A stretch of DNA of 64,000 bases from Pogonophryne albipinna (taxonomy: Eukaryota > Chordata > Actinopteri > Perciformes > Artedidraconidae): contig CM053253.1 of NCBI GenBank assembly GCA_028583405.1, positions 10,470,441 through 10,534,440 of the forward strand, read 5' to 3'. The notes under the pieces are model-generated. The model did not search any database, had not been told where the DNA came from, and saw nothing but the letters and a program-made list of their open reading frames with translations. Made by a program: the position numbers and the translations under genes. Positions 21,414 to 35,500 of this stretch are shown here, one piece after another; positions within the stretch are counted from its first letter, which is position 1; every line of letters starts with the position of its first letter.

Positions 21414-23489
21414 CTAGAACAAGAGCAAGACAAAACAGAATATTTAGCACAGGCTTCATCTCTTATTCACTTGTTCATCTGCCTCTTTATCAGACTATCA
21501 GTCTGCAGCAACACACAGACTGTCAAATAACAATCCCCAACTGAATAAGGAAATTCATTTAAGAACAGAGTATTGCATTCATTTTATTTTGTACTGGACT
21601 CAATTATTTTACTGTGAAATGCATTCCATCATGGGAGCTCACCAGAAATGTTTCACTGTCAACTTGTAAAGGCTGTGTCTATTCATTATTTAGACACAGT
21701 AAACACCCTTGAGTGATTTTAAAGTGTATGGGGATTTGGTATGGGCAACTGTGTGCTGCAAGCCAGAATGTGGTATATTATTCAGGGAAATAATTACAAT
21801 TACCAGGCCCAATGCTTACATCACAATAAATGTCGTTCAATATATCATTTACATTTCACAACCATTATAAAACAGTAGGGTTTAAGGACGCTCTCATGCA
21901 TGGATGCATTTAAATGTTCCTCTCATTCCAGTCCTTTTTCCTTCTAAAATATGCAGATGGCTCAAATATGAACAAATGATATTTGTTTCAGACGACGAAA
22001 ACATGTGGAATGAATTATATAATGAAAGAATCACTCACATATATACTGTATCTATACATTATAGTATTGGCGTGTTGTTTTCCCCTCAGAACTTTAGATA
22101 TAGGCTGATGTGGAAATCCATTAAGTTTCTAAGATACAAAACAAGGATATTCTAGGCAAAGATCTTATCTTTAATAAGTTTAAATTAAACTAAACAATTC
22201 ACAGAATTTTGATGGAAAATGCTCGTCAAAAAAGCAATATCGGCATCAACATCTAAAAGGTCTGTGTGTGGAAAAGGTGTATGGCTCATTTCAAAAGGGT
22301 GCACGGTCACATAAAAGACTGTCATCGAGGAAATCATTTACCATGTGTGTTATATTAACCGGATGAGCTTTTCTTGTCTATAGTTTCCGCTAAAGTTAAG
22401 GTTATCCCTGTCACTTGTTATATTTGTTGTGAGCATTCAATCTTTTGTTTAGAGTAAACTTCCAGAGCATTTACAAACTGAAAACAAGTTTTTTGATTGT
22501 GTGTGCAAATAAATCTATTACTCAGTTTTTATTTGGGTGGATTGAATGTAAACACATTCACCAAAAGGTAACTCAAAATACCGCATTTATTTGCAATGCA
22601 ATTTTGCTTGAAAATGTATTACAGCTAGAAAACAATATTCTTTCAAACTTGTATAACTGTGGGTTAGGATACTAGGGTAAGAAAGGCAGAGACAGAGAAA
22701 AGCCTGCATACGAGTGCTGACTACGGAGTCGCTGATATCAGTAATATTCAAAAAGAGTTGAACCGAGCAAAATACCACTTTGAAACCCATACAAATAGTC
22801 CGGTAGTGCATTGATAATGAGGATATAAAAAGCGAGCATGCCGCCTGGCGTACATTACAGACAGAACCAAGTGCTCCTGCCTAGAAATTCCCATATGGAA
22901 AATTCAGTGTGAATGAACACCGCCGCTCCTCAGAGATGTAGCTGCCGTGGAGTGTAATGTGTAAGGAGGAACCCAAATCGCTCCCAAAGGAACGCAGGAG
23001 TAGATCTGTGGTATTCGCAATTTCCATCTGTACCTATAATTCTGCGTGTACACCCTGTTTTATAAGAGCTGTGCAGGTATCTCTAATCATTCGCTCTGCC
23101 CAATTAAGAATCACATACAGCATCTGCTCATAGGTAGCACCAGAGCGGCTTCACCCTCAGAACTGGAAAACACGCTGCAACTGAATGATCAGAGTGGTAC
23201 ATGAGAAAAAAAGGAGGTTGTTTTTTGTGTAGACGCTGTATAATCATAAAGCAATTTAAAATAAGCAAGACACTGTAGTCTAGCTTTTAGCAGGGCCTCA
23301 TTTTCGTAATCTTTCACTAAAAGGCTCAAGACGAGCAAAAAAAGGTCGTAAATATTGAAGCCCACTCATAAATAAAATCTAAATGGATGCAAACTCAGAT
23401 GCAGCATGGCTGAGTAGAAACCGGCAGACAGCAGTAGCAGCCTATACATATATCAAGAATTTAAGTTATCAAGAATAACTTTTATCCAA
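21414..23489. other. camta1 intron 1, left part, no gene recognised
   Basis: AT-rich intronic DNA. Frames at 21904-22155 and 22445-22675 lack family motifs and splice context. Confidence 0.45.
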
Positions 23490-24150
23490 TGACCTTTTCC
23501 CTCTCTGTCTGTGTCTGTGTATTCTCTTGTTCCGATTAACCCAGCCAAATCTTTTTTCTTGTTTTGTATCTATATCTACGCCGGAATCCGGAGTCGAGGC
23601 TGATCCTCTTGCTGTAGTCCTGTGTCCTGGATCCTCTATCCTGAGTTCTGGATTAAGTCGTGGACTTCGGGTCGTGGCTGAACCTGTCTCTGCGGTCCTG
23701 CCTTGGGTCTCGTCATGCTGCTTCCCTGATGGCTTCCACAGGATTGTAGCTGACATCCTCGTGGATTCATCTTCTTATTACAGACACATGCATTTCCTAA
23801 CATTCGGTCTATATGCTGTAAAATGTATTATCTCTTCGATTTACACACGGCATCTATTGCACGTCTGTCCGTCCTGGGAGAGGGATCCCTCCTCTGTTGC
23901 TCTCCCTGAGGTTTCTCCCATTTTTTCCCTTTAAACTGTGGGTTTTCTCTGGAAGTTTTTCCTTGTACGATGTGAGGGTCTAAGGATAGAGGGTGTCGTT
24001 TTTCTCATACTGATATTCTGAACAATCTGTGCTGTTGTATTTGCTGTAAAGTGTCTCTACTGTAGGCTATTTTTATTATATGTACAGCACTTTGGCTCGA
24101 CCAAAAATCGTTTATAAATGTACTATATAAATAAAACTTGATTTGATTTG
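23490..24150 (+). repeat. LINE-like 3' region with TTGAT-type tail
   Basis: The block from about 23859 (GTCCGTCCTGGGAGAGGGAT, then TGAGGTTTCT and GGAAGTTTTTCCTTGTACGA) ends in TATATAAATAAAACTTGATTTGATTTG. This is the very common 3' region of a teleost non-LTR retrotransposon (L2/CR1-like). The left border is approximate. The open frame at 23527-23934 lies in this repeat and is not a host gene. Confidence 0.65.
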
Positions 24151-24241
24151 ATGGCAAAGCTGTCTGCACAGATTATTCAGAATTCAATGCTGCTCCCTGG
24201 CACACACCTCTATGACACCATTGAGACAGAGCTGAACTGGG

Positions 24242-26541
24242 CAGTGGCGAGCCGTCAGGGCCCTCTAGGTCCTCTGTGAGGGCCTCAGATATTCTAAGAA
24301 ATAATATTTGAAAACATTAAAAAAAAAACATTTTTAAATATTTTTTTTTATATGTTTTTGTTGTTATATTTTTCATTAGTTTTACCAAAATAACTTGATT
24401 TAATTGTATTTAAAATAATATTTCCAAAGAAATAAATCCTTCGAATCTGCCTGTTCAGTTTCTGTTGGAATGTGAAGGGTTAAATGCCGTCTCTGCGAGT
24501 TATGTGAAGACGGTAGAGCTTGTTGGTCCCTCTCTACATTCACAGAGGGCCAGCTATAGTAACTCAACGAGAGAGTAATGTCAAATGACAGTACAATTGA
24601 CCAATCATATCTTCCCTCTAAATGGGCGGGCTTTATTTTCGCGGACTTTATGACAAGTTCCGCCCGCTGTGAGGTCTATGCAAGTGGTGCAGTGACGCGT
24701 CATAAAACCTGGAAGTAAGCTTCGCTCGGATTCCCTCGACAAAAGAGCAATGGGATTTCTCCATAGAATTTTGGAAAATAGTTCGAAATAAGGTCTGTGG
24801 AAAACGAACCTGTTAGATAAATGCAAATTTTGTTCAGCCGGATAATATCCACATGTCTACCCTACTTTTATTATTTTCGAATCATAAATCTAATCGATAG
24901 ATTTATGATCGATATATTTAGAATTAGCATAAATTCGTTCATGATGGCTCACTTCAGTGATAGTGATGACATCGTTGCGAAATTATTAACAGAGTCATTT
25001 TCAAGATTGAGTTACAATGATAAACTGGAGTGGCAAAGGATCAGCTGAATGACCCGCAAGTGCTTCATCCAAAAGGACAGGAGGATGGACTTTGTGTTTA
25101 AGTGATTTGATCATCAAAGGTAGGCCCAAGTCATTTTCAATGTGGGCCGCCGTGCCGACTTAATTCATTTGTAATTGCTACTTGGCTGTGGGTGCCCTGT
25201 CATGATAGGTGTTTATATAAATGGTGTTGTTTTGTGTGGTAGAGGGTCGCTGTCATTGATGCGTTTTGCACTCCGGGCCGCGGTTTTGATATTCCGCTGA
25301 AGTATACGCTGTGACGTAATATCTCTTCTTTTTTTTCTCGAGGGAAGGGGGGTCAGAGGGCCTAGGTATAAAAGTCACGGCTCGCCACTGCATTATAGTG
25401 ACGGCCCGTCCACACTACAGCTTCAAAAACGGTTTCCAACGCGTCTGCCCATTCACTTTGAATGGGGTGACGTCACGTTGCCTCGCTTTTCGCCGAACTG
25501 AATTGTGGGTAGCATAGTGGTCCGTCGCCGGAGTAGCCAGCGCCAGCCAATCAAATCATATGCCAGTACAAGCTCTAGCCAATCAAACCGCTGCTTGTGT
25601 GTCAGGGGCGGGAGATTCATGTGATTGGTTGTTGGTCGAGCTTCAGACGCGCCCAGCTCCAAGCTTTTTTTGAAGGTGTAGTGTGGACTGGCCGTAACTC
25701 AACGAGAGAGTAATGTCAAATGACAGAACAATTGACCAATCATATCTTCCCTCTAAATGGGCGGGCTTTATTTTCGCGGACTTTATGACAAGTTCCGCCC
25801 GCTGTGAGGTCTATGCAAGTGGTGCAGTGACGCGTCCTAAAACCCGGAAGTAAGCTGCGCTCGGATTCCCTCGACAGAAAGCAATGGGATTTCTCCATAG
25901 GATTTTGGAAAATAGCTGGAAATAAGGTCTGTGGAAAACGAACCTGTTTGATAAATGCACGTTTTGGTCAGACGGATAATATGCACATGTCTACCCTACT
26001 TTTATTATTTTCGAATCATAAATCTAAACGATAGATTTATGATCGATAGATTTATGATCAATAGATTTATAATTAGCATAAGTTTGTTCATGATGGCTCA
26101 CTTCAGTGATAGTGATGACATCGTTGCGAAATTATTAACAGAGTCATTTTCAAGATTGAGTTACAATGATAAACCGGAGTGGCAAAGGATCAGCTACATG
26201 ACCCGCCATCAAGTGCTTCATCCAAAAGGACAGGAGGATGGACTTTGTGTTTCAGTGATTTGATCATCAAAGGTAGGCCTAAGTCATTTTCAATGCGGGC
26301 CGCCGTGCCGACTTAATTCATTTGTAATTGTTACTTGGCTGTGGGTGCCCTGTCATGATAGGTGTTTATATAAATGGTGTTGTTCTGTGTGGTAGAGGGT
26401 CGCTGTCATTGATGCGTTTTGCACCCCGGGCCGCTGTTTTGATATTCCGCTAAAGTATACGCTGTGACGTAATATCTCTTCTTTTTTTTCGAGGGAAGGG
26501 GGGTCAGAGGGCCTAGGTATAACAGTCACGGCTCGCCACTG
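24242..26541. mobile_element. Compound hAT element with internal duplication and nested MITE, 2.3 kb
   Basis: The outer ends are CAGTGGCGAGCCGT and its inverse CACGGCTCGCCACTG. A perfect 8-bp target duplication GAACTGGG flanks the whole unit (24234-24241 and 26542-26549). Inside, a right terminal repeat also occurs at 25376-25390. The segment from about 24555 to 25390 is repeated at about 25696-26541 with small differences. A separate MITE (25399-25696) sits at the junction. Both copies carry the frame beginning MMAHFSDSDDIVAKLL (24941 and 26091), which may be the N-terminal exon of an ancestral transposase. Confidence 0.88.
25399..25696. mobile_element. MITE with GGCC-GTCCACACTACA inverted ends, nested in the compound hAT
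   Basis: It starts TGACGGCCCGTCCACACTAC and, inverted from the right, TTACGGCCAGTCCACACTAC, with both arms continuing into CTTCAAAAA. The first hAT copy has TATAG joined directly to TAACTCAACG at the matching site, so this block is an insertion there. The exact target duplication is unclear (possibly TA). Confidence 0.75.
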
Positions 26542-26549
26542 GAACTGGG

Positions 26550-29500
26550 ATATGTCTCAAGTATGTTGAGGATTGTCTCAGAGTTATAAATCTTAGGAGG
26601 ATATGTCTACACAATCTGCCAGCAGGCTAAAACACTTGGGATGAACATACAGCTTAGAAGATTTGAATAATGTAATAAAATCCTCACTTGGTTTAATCGT
26701 TGCACAATCTTCTACACTTGTCATCGCACAATGTGCTTTTTTGTGTTTTTGTGCAAACTCTCTCTGCCTGAAGTATGCAAAAAATCACCTCTGTTCAGTG
26801 TTCAGTATGCTGTGCACAACAACGGCAACATGCATTTTTCCTTTGAAATGCCAGTCTTGTATTTTTCAGCTAACAACCCCCCAGGCAACAGAGCCAGCTA
26901 GCCTGTGTAAACCCTGCAGGACTAACAAGGTGTTAACTGGCGTTCTCTTAATCCCTTAACCTTACATGGACAGCTCTGAAATCAGGTTACTGCTGAAACT
27001 GGGGTTTGATTACTAATGTGCAAACAAACGTGCTGAATGTGAAAAAGACACATCTCTATTATGAAGACCCCTTCATAAGAGCCAAATCTATATTCATACG
27101 ATATGTTCCCAGCAGACAGAATCCTTTACACTAGACACAATCTGTAGGCTACAACGTTGTTTTGTAAACATGATTTAAAAAAGCTTTTATATTCAAAAGT
27201 ATGATTTACATTTTGAATAGTTTTACAAAAAGCATTTATTTACCTATATTACTGACTAACACAAAAAACTAACAAATTGCAATTTATACACTGAATTAAG
27301 TTTGGGAAAGTAGTTCCTACAATGCTTTGGAGCAAACTAGAAACTATAATGTTAATCCCAGTTTCTAGGAGTAGACTAACATTTTTTTAAATGTTTGCAA
27401 TTTGGCACCGTTAACAGCAGCCTATGCCGAATTAGCGACTCCTGTTGGTAAACGTGGATGCAAATTTGCCTAATATCACAGGATTACGTTCATACTATAA
27501 TACAACTTTAAAACGTGGCGATTCTCAAGCTAGTTCTGGAGCTACAGTCAGCGTTACGTTTCTATACTTTCTTACAAGTTTATGGATATTCGGTACATAT
27601 TGATACTCGAAAAGCTACAGTAAATCTTTATCATGTAGGCCTGTGTGTTGTTCAAATTTAACGGAAGGGTTATGAATCGATTGACTACGTTTTAAATCGG
27701 AGTAAAGTTCCATATATTTCCGCTGACCGCAGTAATCGCGGACGTTGATGTTTTGAAATACCTCGTATCCTGCATGATCTGTGCCACTTCCACTGCAACA
27801 CCCTCAGGTGCTCACCGCGTTGATAAGCGGTCCAAATCGACGGAAATATAGAAAAAAAGTCGCCATTGTTTTCATAACAGCAACGTGCACCTGTCCCTTC
27901 CACTTTACGTAGCCTCACGTATCCCTCCGCCAAACTCTCCTCAAAAGTTTAACACATTAAAATGTACCGTAACTTGCTGACTTTCATTGTCAACTATAGC
28001 CAATTCATAGTGTCCTATTTCTAAGACATTGCTTCATGAAATTGAGCCTAATCATACAGACAAGTCAACTAAGTTTCTATGTTTTAGGCTAAACTGTGGA
28101 ATTGTTTGACCGTAATAATAAAGTAATAAGTAATTTTAAAAAAGCTGTCTAGCTCTCTTTCATATGAGAGAAGTGAAAAGCAGATTCTGATTTAAAAATG
28201 CAGGAATAAGAAAGAGCAGACAGATGTTCTAGTTTTATGTTAAATGTGTCCTTAATTTATGCAGGCAGACTTTATGATTTATGATTACCTAATTTAAGGT
28301 GTGTTTCTTTCCTCTAAAAATGATTTGTTGTATCTGTAATGCAATACAAATAGCCTAACTATTTCTTAACTAAATGTTTTGATAATGTTTTATATCTGAT
28401 GATTATTGGGATAATGCAATGAATTGCAATGATTTAGTCGCAGGCACTGATTCAAATGATTCACAGCCGAGTATTTATCATAATGACAGGCTATTTAGTG
28501 ATCTTCGCTGCAAGATAAATATTAAGATTGGCTAATCTGCATTTTTATATTGAAACCTATGTAGTTTTATAATATCCAAATTAAAGCAACTGTTCTCTTC
28601 TGATATGCTTTCCTGGTGTTTGTAGCATCACCAGTTAAATGGACAAAGCACTTAGTGTAGCATTTATTTGAGGTTTAATTTTTCCGTGACATATTCATTA
28701 TTTATTCAAGACAGGCTGGTGTGGATGTTAATTTTGCTGCTAAATTAACACTTAACTATGCAGAGGAAAAAATCAAAGATGGCAAACCAGGAAACTGTCC
28801 AGCCTGTTGACTCATATCGCCAACACATGGTCCATATACAGTGGAGGCGTTTTAACAGCCTATAGTACATTAACATTAGATTATACACATTAGTTTGTAG
28901 CGCTGCATTTATGCTTTTATCTATCTCAGACATGGATGCGTGTATTTCCTTGAAGAACGGGCAAACTACTGTCATGTTTCAAGCAGTGCACGGTGCTGTT
29001 AAATAAACCATCTGTTTTAGATGTGGCACTTGTTTTTTTTAGATGTTCAGTGTTGGCCTTCTCTAATCTGGGAGTCCTTGTCTAACTTGAGAGGGGCATG
29101 TTTGTACACGAGAACGTTCCTTGCGAGGCTCTCAAAGCACACAAAAGGTGAACTCAACATCTCAACTCTTTGTTGAGTGCTGAGGTTTCTTTTCCACAGC
29201 ATCACGCTCTCATAACTCTAAACGCTTTTGTTCTTTCAGCTGCTATTTATCTACACTAATAGTATTTCAGCTGCTGCATGTCTACTGTTCCCTCCACCGG
29301 GCATTTCCACAGATTTGAAGCAGGAACTGTGAGTCTTCCAACAAAGTATTGCTTACTAATTAAAGATATGTCCACTGTGGCATGAAAATCCACATATACT
29401 GTGGACTGTGCTATAGCTGAGGAAAACATCCTTAGGGGGGAAAAGCTTGGATGCCAGATTTGGAATAGCATTACAGAATATAGACGAGCTCTTACTAATC

Positions 29501-32500
29501 AAATTGCCTGATTTGATCAGTGATTAAACAACAATTACCAACTGAAATCTGGCTTTGAAAATGTAAATGTATCCTTGTTTTTACCGGGAGCTGATCAAAC
29601 CCTGAAATGAACTCCACTTCTTTGCATTTTCTGGACTACCCCTGTTAGGTTTCATATTTATTTTGGAGTAGAAAGAGCAAGCTTAATGACTGCTTGTACA
29701 TTAGCCTAGAAAACTACTATTTGGTTGTAAAACTCTAAAGTGCAACACAGACTGATACCAGGGCTTGTTATAGAGAGGATGTGCTGAGCTGGGCTGGCAC
29801 ACTGGAGCCAATTACATTCTACATGTTGATGAGTGAGCTCACATACAAAAGGATAAACTGGGCTATAGGTCTGCAGCTTTCATGTTGCCTTTACTGTACA
29901 TTCCTGTGCAGCCTGTGCCCCTTCATAATTCACATCCCCCTCCGTCAAATGCATATAAAGATACATATTTCTGTCTGCTGATGTTTGGATTATCACTGAT
30001 CCTGGCTGCTAAGCAAACACTTTGGCCAAATGTAAGGTTATCTGTCATGCTAGCTTGCTTCTGCCCCACCCTAGAGACGAGTGCGAGGGTCATGAGACTG
30101 GAAAGGCTGACAAAAACAAATCTTTAATCAATATCCGAGCCCTGAACGCAAAACCCTCTCTCTTCCGTCTCTGTCTCACAACGCTCTGGGAGTGACAGTT
30201 TTTCTTTTTAATCTGTGCCCACATTGTGGAGAAATTGCAAGCTAATGTTTTGGCTATAGATCATTCAACAAATCGCTGCTAGCGGTGCATATCCAAAGTA
30301 ACCGTTTGAATGCAAACATTTTCCACAACAGCTCAGTGGCTAATATGGCTTAAGGATGTGAGGAGCAGTGAAACAGTATCTGCTCTCTAGTAGCTATACC
30401 TGAAACACGAGGGCGGTGGATCACAGAAGAACAAGCAGTCCTGTGGATAAACATTTGGCTCTCATCTCCGTCCAGCAAGAAGAAGGGCTGTGAAACTGAA
30501 TTAGGCCTATGGCAATGTCTCTTATCATTAGGTTGGATGACAGCCATCCACTGGGCTTGCCTGAAAAAGGCCCCTTAGAGTTTAGCTCTAAAATTAGCCC
30601 AGTCAGCTAAATAAGCTTGGCTCAGACATAATTCATCAACTGGGGAGAGACATTTTAAGATAACATAATAAAAAAAACATCCCTAATTTGTGGCACATAC
30701 ACTGTAGCCAAGCAATACATTATAACAGTGAATGATACTGTGTGTAATGATGAGTAAATTAGTGTACTTTTTAACATGCATTGAAATCATACCAAATCTG
30801 ACCCATCACTTTAACATCATGAAGTATTTTGGGTGATTATATTTGAGCTACAATAAGGTTTATTTGTCAACATGGAATCATTTTAAGGATAAAATAAGCT
30901 CTATTGTTTCACCTGGTGAGTAAGCTAAGAAGCAACAGATATTTTTGATGATATAATCCCTGTATCATATTGACAAGTCATGCAGTCACAGTGAAAGACA
31001 GACACAGTCAAACATCACTTTAAATCATTGTACATCGCTAACAGGGGATTTGAAAGAAACAGTTTCTACAGTCTGTGAAATGCGTGGATATGGTGAGAAA
31101 TATGAAAAATATCTACATTCAAACAGTCCACATGTAGTGTGTGGGTTGTGACATGCACTTAGTATAATAACCAGATCTATGAGAGGCGAGATGTCAGACC
31201 AGTTCATGACATGAGTGATTTAAAGCTTATACCAGAGGGGCAGTGACAGGTTAACACGGTGAAAGCAGTTACAAGGTGATGGCAGATGAATGAAAAAAAA
31301 ATCTAGACAAGAAAGGAAGGATGTGGTCAGACGTGAAGCGGAGATGAAGTCAGGCAGACAAGGTGCAGTGGTCAACTGATGACATGGTGTCAATTAAAAG
31401 CGATCAATCAGGTTGTGAGGTGTGAAAGAAGAAGAAGAAGAAGGAAAGGTAAAAGGGGGGTTTAACCTGCAGGAGACTATTGCCATGGCATTTACAGTAA
31501 TGGGATATTCTCCCCGCAGACTTCAGATCAGAACACTTTCCTGTGATTCAGCTCAGCCCTAAAATGTGTGATTTATCATTTGCCGCCATGACTTCCAGGC
31601 TCATTTAAAATAGGCAAAGTTCATAAAAAAAATCGAATTAACTTCATTTAGTTGTGAACATATGGAAAACATAACGTTCCTCTTTGTTACTGTGAATTAT
31701 ATTCGATTTGACAACATATAAAATAGCCCTAATTTCAAGAGACTTAAAAACGTCGCAGGACTGTAATAACTTGCATACACCTTGAATTTCTACACCATTT
31801 ATTTGATAATGTATCTACGAGTGAGACTGGGGCCACTAGTGAAGAGAGCACTTGATTAGACTGAAGTCTTTACGGAACTACTTGTGGGAGATTCTGAGCC
31901 GGGCTTTACTACAACACAGGACCATTTAGGCAGTGTCAGATTTCCCTGGCAGTAATCAAATGATTGGCCCACAGTCCAGGGGCCGAGCTCCCCACCCCCC
32001 GTCCTGATGTCTCCTGATTGAGAGCGAAGTATGTAAACTTAAAATACCCATGTGGTCGTGTGGGACTGGAAACCAATTATCTTCATCATTTGCCCTATGG
32101 TCTGTTCGATAACACTCTTACAGTACAGACAGTGAATTTACAAATCGCCCACAAGCAAATAAAACTGAACTTGTGTTGCTATGATACAACTAAACTACAA
32201 CAAAGAAAGCGTTACATGGCTTCTAGCTATAGTATGTGGGATTGACCTGCAACACACACAACAGCTGTTTGTAAAAGAAAACAAATGTGTTTTTTCTCCT
32301 CCCAGTGAAATAGGAGAGATTTTGACACCATTTCTTGTGCATTTGTGCACAATATGCTTCATAATTTACAATCACATTGTTAACGTTCCCTAAATCCTGC
32401 GTGCACTGCAGCTCAATTTGGTTATAATAGTCCAGTTTATTATAGTAAAATAAGGGAAGACTGTCAAAAAGTCAAACAGCTAAAAAAGCGTAGGCCTATT

Positions 32501-35500
32501 ACTGGAAGTTCAACAAACATGCACACACGGTTAACTGCCTGCAACAAACTGAAAATGACTCTTTATGTGTTTCCAGCCCTCTCCAAGCCCACCCATCCAT
32601 AAAAATCCCATCTCAAGGAGAGCAGAGGTGAGGTCTCTCTCTTTCTCTCGCTCACTCCCCCTCTCTGCTGCTCTTCCACTTTCTCCCTCTTGCTTACACA
32701 TGCACACAAACAAAGCTCTTCTTTCTGTATCATAACAACTCCCACAATTACTCAGACGATTACTCAGATCAATGGTTTACCTGCCTGCTTGAGCTGCTGT
32801 ATGCTGCTACAGAGTGTCCTGGTGAGGCAGGGGAAAAGAAGAAAAACCCTGGGGTGCACGCATTAAACAGGGTGTACCGGGTAGTGTAATACCACGCAAT
32901 AACATGGGGGGAAAGAGCAAGACCGGAAAAATGTGTTGTCAGTCACAGCTGTCACACTTGAGGGGGTAACGCAAAAGTCTATCAACTATGTTCCTGTTAC
33001 AGTCTGCATCGCTGCGTCATAGATCTGCACCTGGCAGAAAACCTGTCTTTTAAAAAACAGTTGGTGCAAAAGAGCTCTTCCTGCAACACATAGTCTAACA
33101 AGGGGTTGTGGCGGATTTCAGACTCTATTTAGAAATGACAATACATGAGCAGACTTAATTACCCCTTTCTAGTCTAGATGTAGTCTTCCAGCAGCGTGGA
33201 GACTGGTGTATTTATTAACAATGATGGGGCTCCTTTTATGCTGAGAGGCAATCTGCTTTACAGAAGACAGCTTTCCAATGTGTAAAGACAAAAGGCTAAG
33301 TTCTAGACACATTTCTAAAGAGGAATGAATGGAAATCCCGCTCAAATAAAATCAAGACTTTGGCCTATATTCCTGACTGATTTATTTGTGTTGTGGCAGA
33401 AAATATCACTTGTACACAGACTTGTAAGTGCTCTGAAGCAATTCCCACAGAAGCTGGTTTTTATAAGTCGTAAAAACCTCAGCTGTGATGTTGTGTTGTC
33501 TTTGTTCCGTGCCCCTAGTCTACAGTTCTCATAGATCACATGTAATGAGAGGCAGACCAAACACTAATCCAAGCAAACAATTAAACGATACAGCAATGAA
33601 TCAATATTTTTGTCAGGCACTATTTGATCTAGCAAGATTTATTTAAGTCATACTCCTCGGTCGGGTCGTTTTTTTTTCCTCTATCAAGTGCAGGTTTAAG
33701 AGAAGCAGAAAAAAAAAGGCAAGTACACGGCCATAATTGATGGCTCAAAGTGTAAGCTTTCTCTCGGAGGGTCTGCTCAGGTCCTGATCCCCTGGCCTCA
33801 ACCTGAAACAATCACTCTTAGTTAACGACAACACTTCAGCTATTGACAGCGTGATCCCGTAAAGCAGACACTTCAATCAACAGAGCAGCCGGAGGAGGTG
33901 TTGTGTTGGAGGGGGGGGGGGGGGGGGGGGGGGTGTCATGGGGACGGATGAAATCAAGAAGTAAATAAATGAATCAATGAATGAATAATAGATTGGCCAG
34001 CTAGTGGCTCTTTGGAGCAGCAATGCAGTATTAATAACTGACTCTTACTGTTCGTCTCTGTGTCATCACTGATACTCTTAGGTGGACCATGGCCAGCATA
34101 ACACACTGCTGATCTGTACATTCGATCCGGATTACGAACTTTCTTCAGTCCTTCAGGAGGCAAAGAGAAAAGTAGAGGAAAATCGAGGAAAAGAAGCATT
34201 CTCCCAGCCTCCCAGCCAAACTCCCCATGCAAACATTATCAACAGACACTACACAGTATATTGAAATACATTTAAAACACACAAGAGCTGTTGGGTTAGT
34301 CGTTCTGGTAATAATATTGATTGTAAATCACAGTGAATGTGATAATCCATTGAATGAACATTTTTTGTACCGTTTTGAGAAGTGCCACTGTTACGCTGAC
34401 CTGCTTTGATACGGGTCACTAACGCTCCTTATTGTATCAGTGCTAAACTTGAGGAATCAATACAATCAATCAGTGGATGCCGTACAGAGCCGTCAGTAAA
34501 AGTCTATTACAGGCAGCATTACAAGTGATCCGTCTCAGAAGCCACAGACTGGACCTGCGTCCCATCCATCCTCACCTCACTGATTCAATTCAACGTCTGG
34601 AGGAAAATAATGTAGCGCCTGATTCAACACACACTGGGAGAGCGAATCGTCCGACATCACGATGAGGTTAAATGCATCCTTCTTTAGAAAACAGCGCCGA
34701 AATATTTATACCAGTGCTGCACAGGCACTTTTGTAACTTAATGGCTGACTGCGTGCTTACTTGATGTTTTGCTGCTGCTTCCCCCTGAACTTTGAGTGAA
34801 AAGATAACATCATGAAACTTTCAAAGTGAAATATTACTTCCAGCTTTGCTGAGGCAACAGGCCTAATCCTCTTCCTTTTCTTCTTAAAAGAAAAGTTTTC
34901 AGAGTTGTCCGAAAAGTTAATTTCCCTTTTTAGGGATTTAGGTTTTACGTGTCAATAAACTATCCCATCATTGATCTTGCATTTATGTGATTTTAAAATA
35001 ATGTTATGTAATGTTTTACAGACCAAAACTGTCCGTATCAAGAGTCAACTTCAGAGGTTAAAAGCATCAATATTTAACTTTAGCACAGTGTTTACTTTTT
35101 ATGATGAATCCCAACACCACACAAGTGTTAGCAGTGGAGCTTGTGTTTACTAAAGTGCTTGTTCTGTTTCTACAAAATTGGCCTTTAAACAGCAATATTT
35201 TTATGACTACACTCTAGTAGATTCATAAAACCATTGGCTGTACTTTCCTCCAGAGCAGTCCGAGTGTGAGATATCAAATGTGTCTTTTCAGTGCCCTCCA
35301 GGCCTTGTACTTAAAGTAACGGACCCACAGTGCTTTTCATGAGTGTGAAGAGCAAAAGAAACATCCTCAAGGGTCCTGACAATCATTTAGGCTGGAGAGG
35401 AATACCCCAGGATGTAAACATTACATTAGTGAGTGAGACTGGGCCGTGGCCCTTGGGTTTAACACAAGATGTAACCCTCAGTTGTTATGGGCCATCAGAA

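Noticed and set aside
27685..27933. Minus-strand frame beginning MAEGYVRLRKVEG, possible alternative camta1 exon
   Set aside because: The start is a TTG, not an ATG, and there is no CpG context or family match. Kept only as unassigned.
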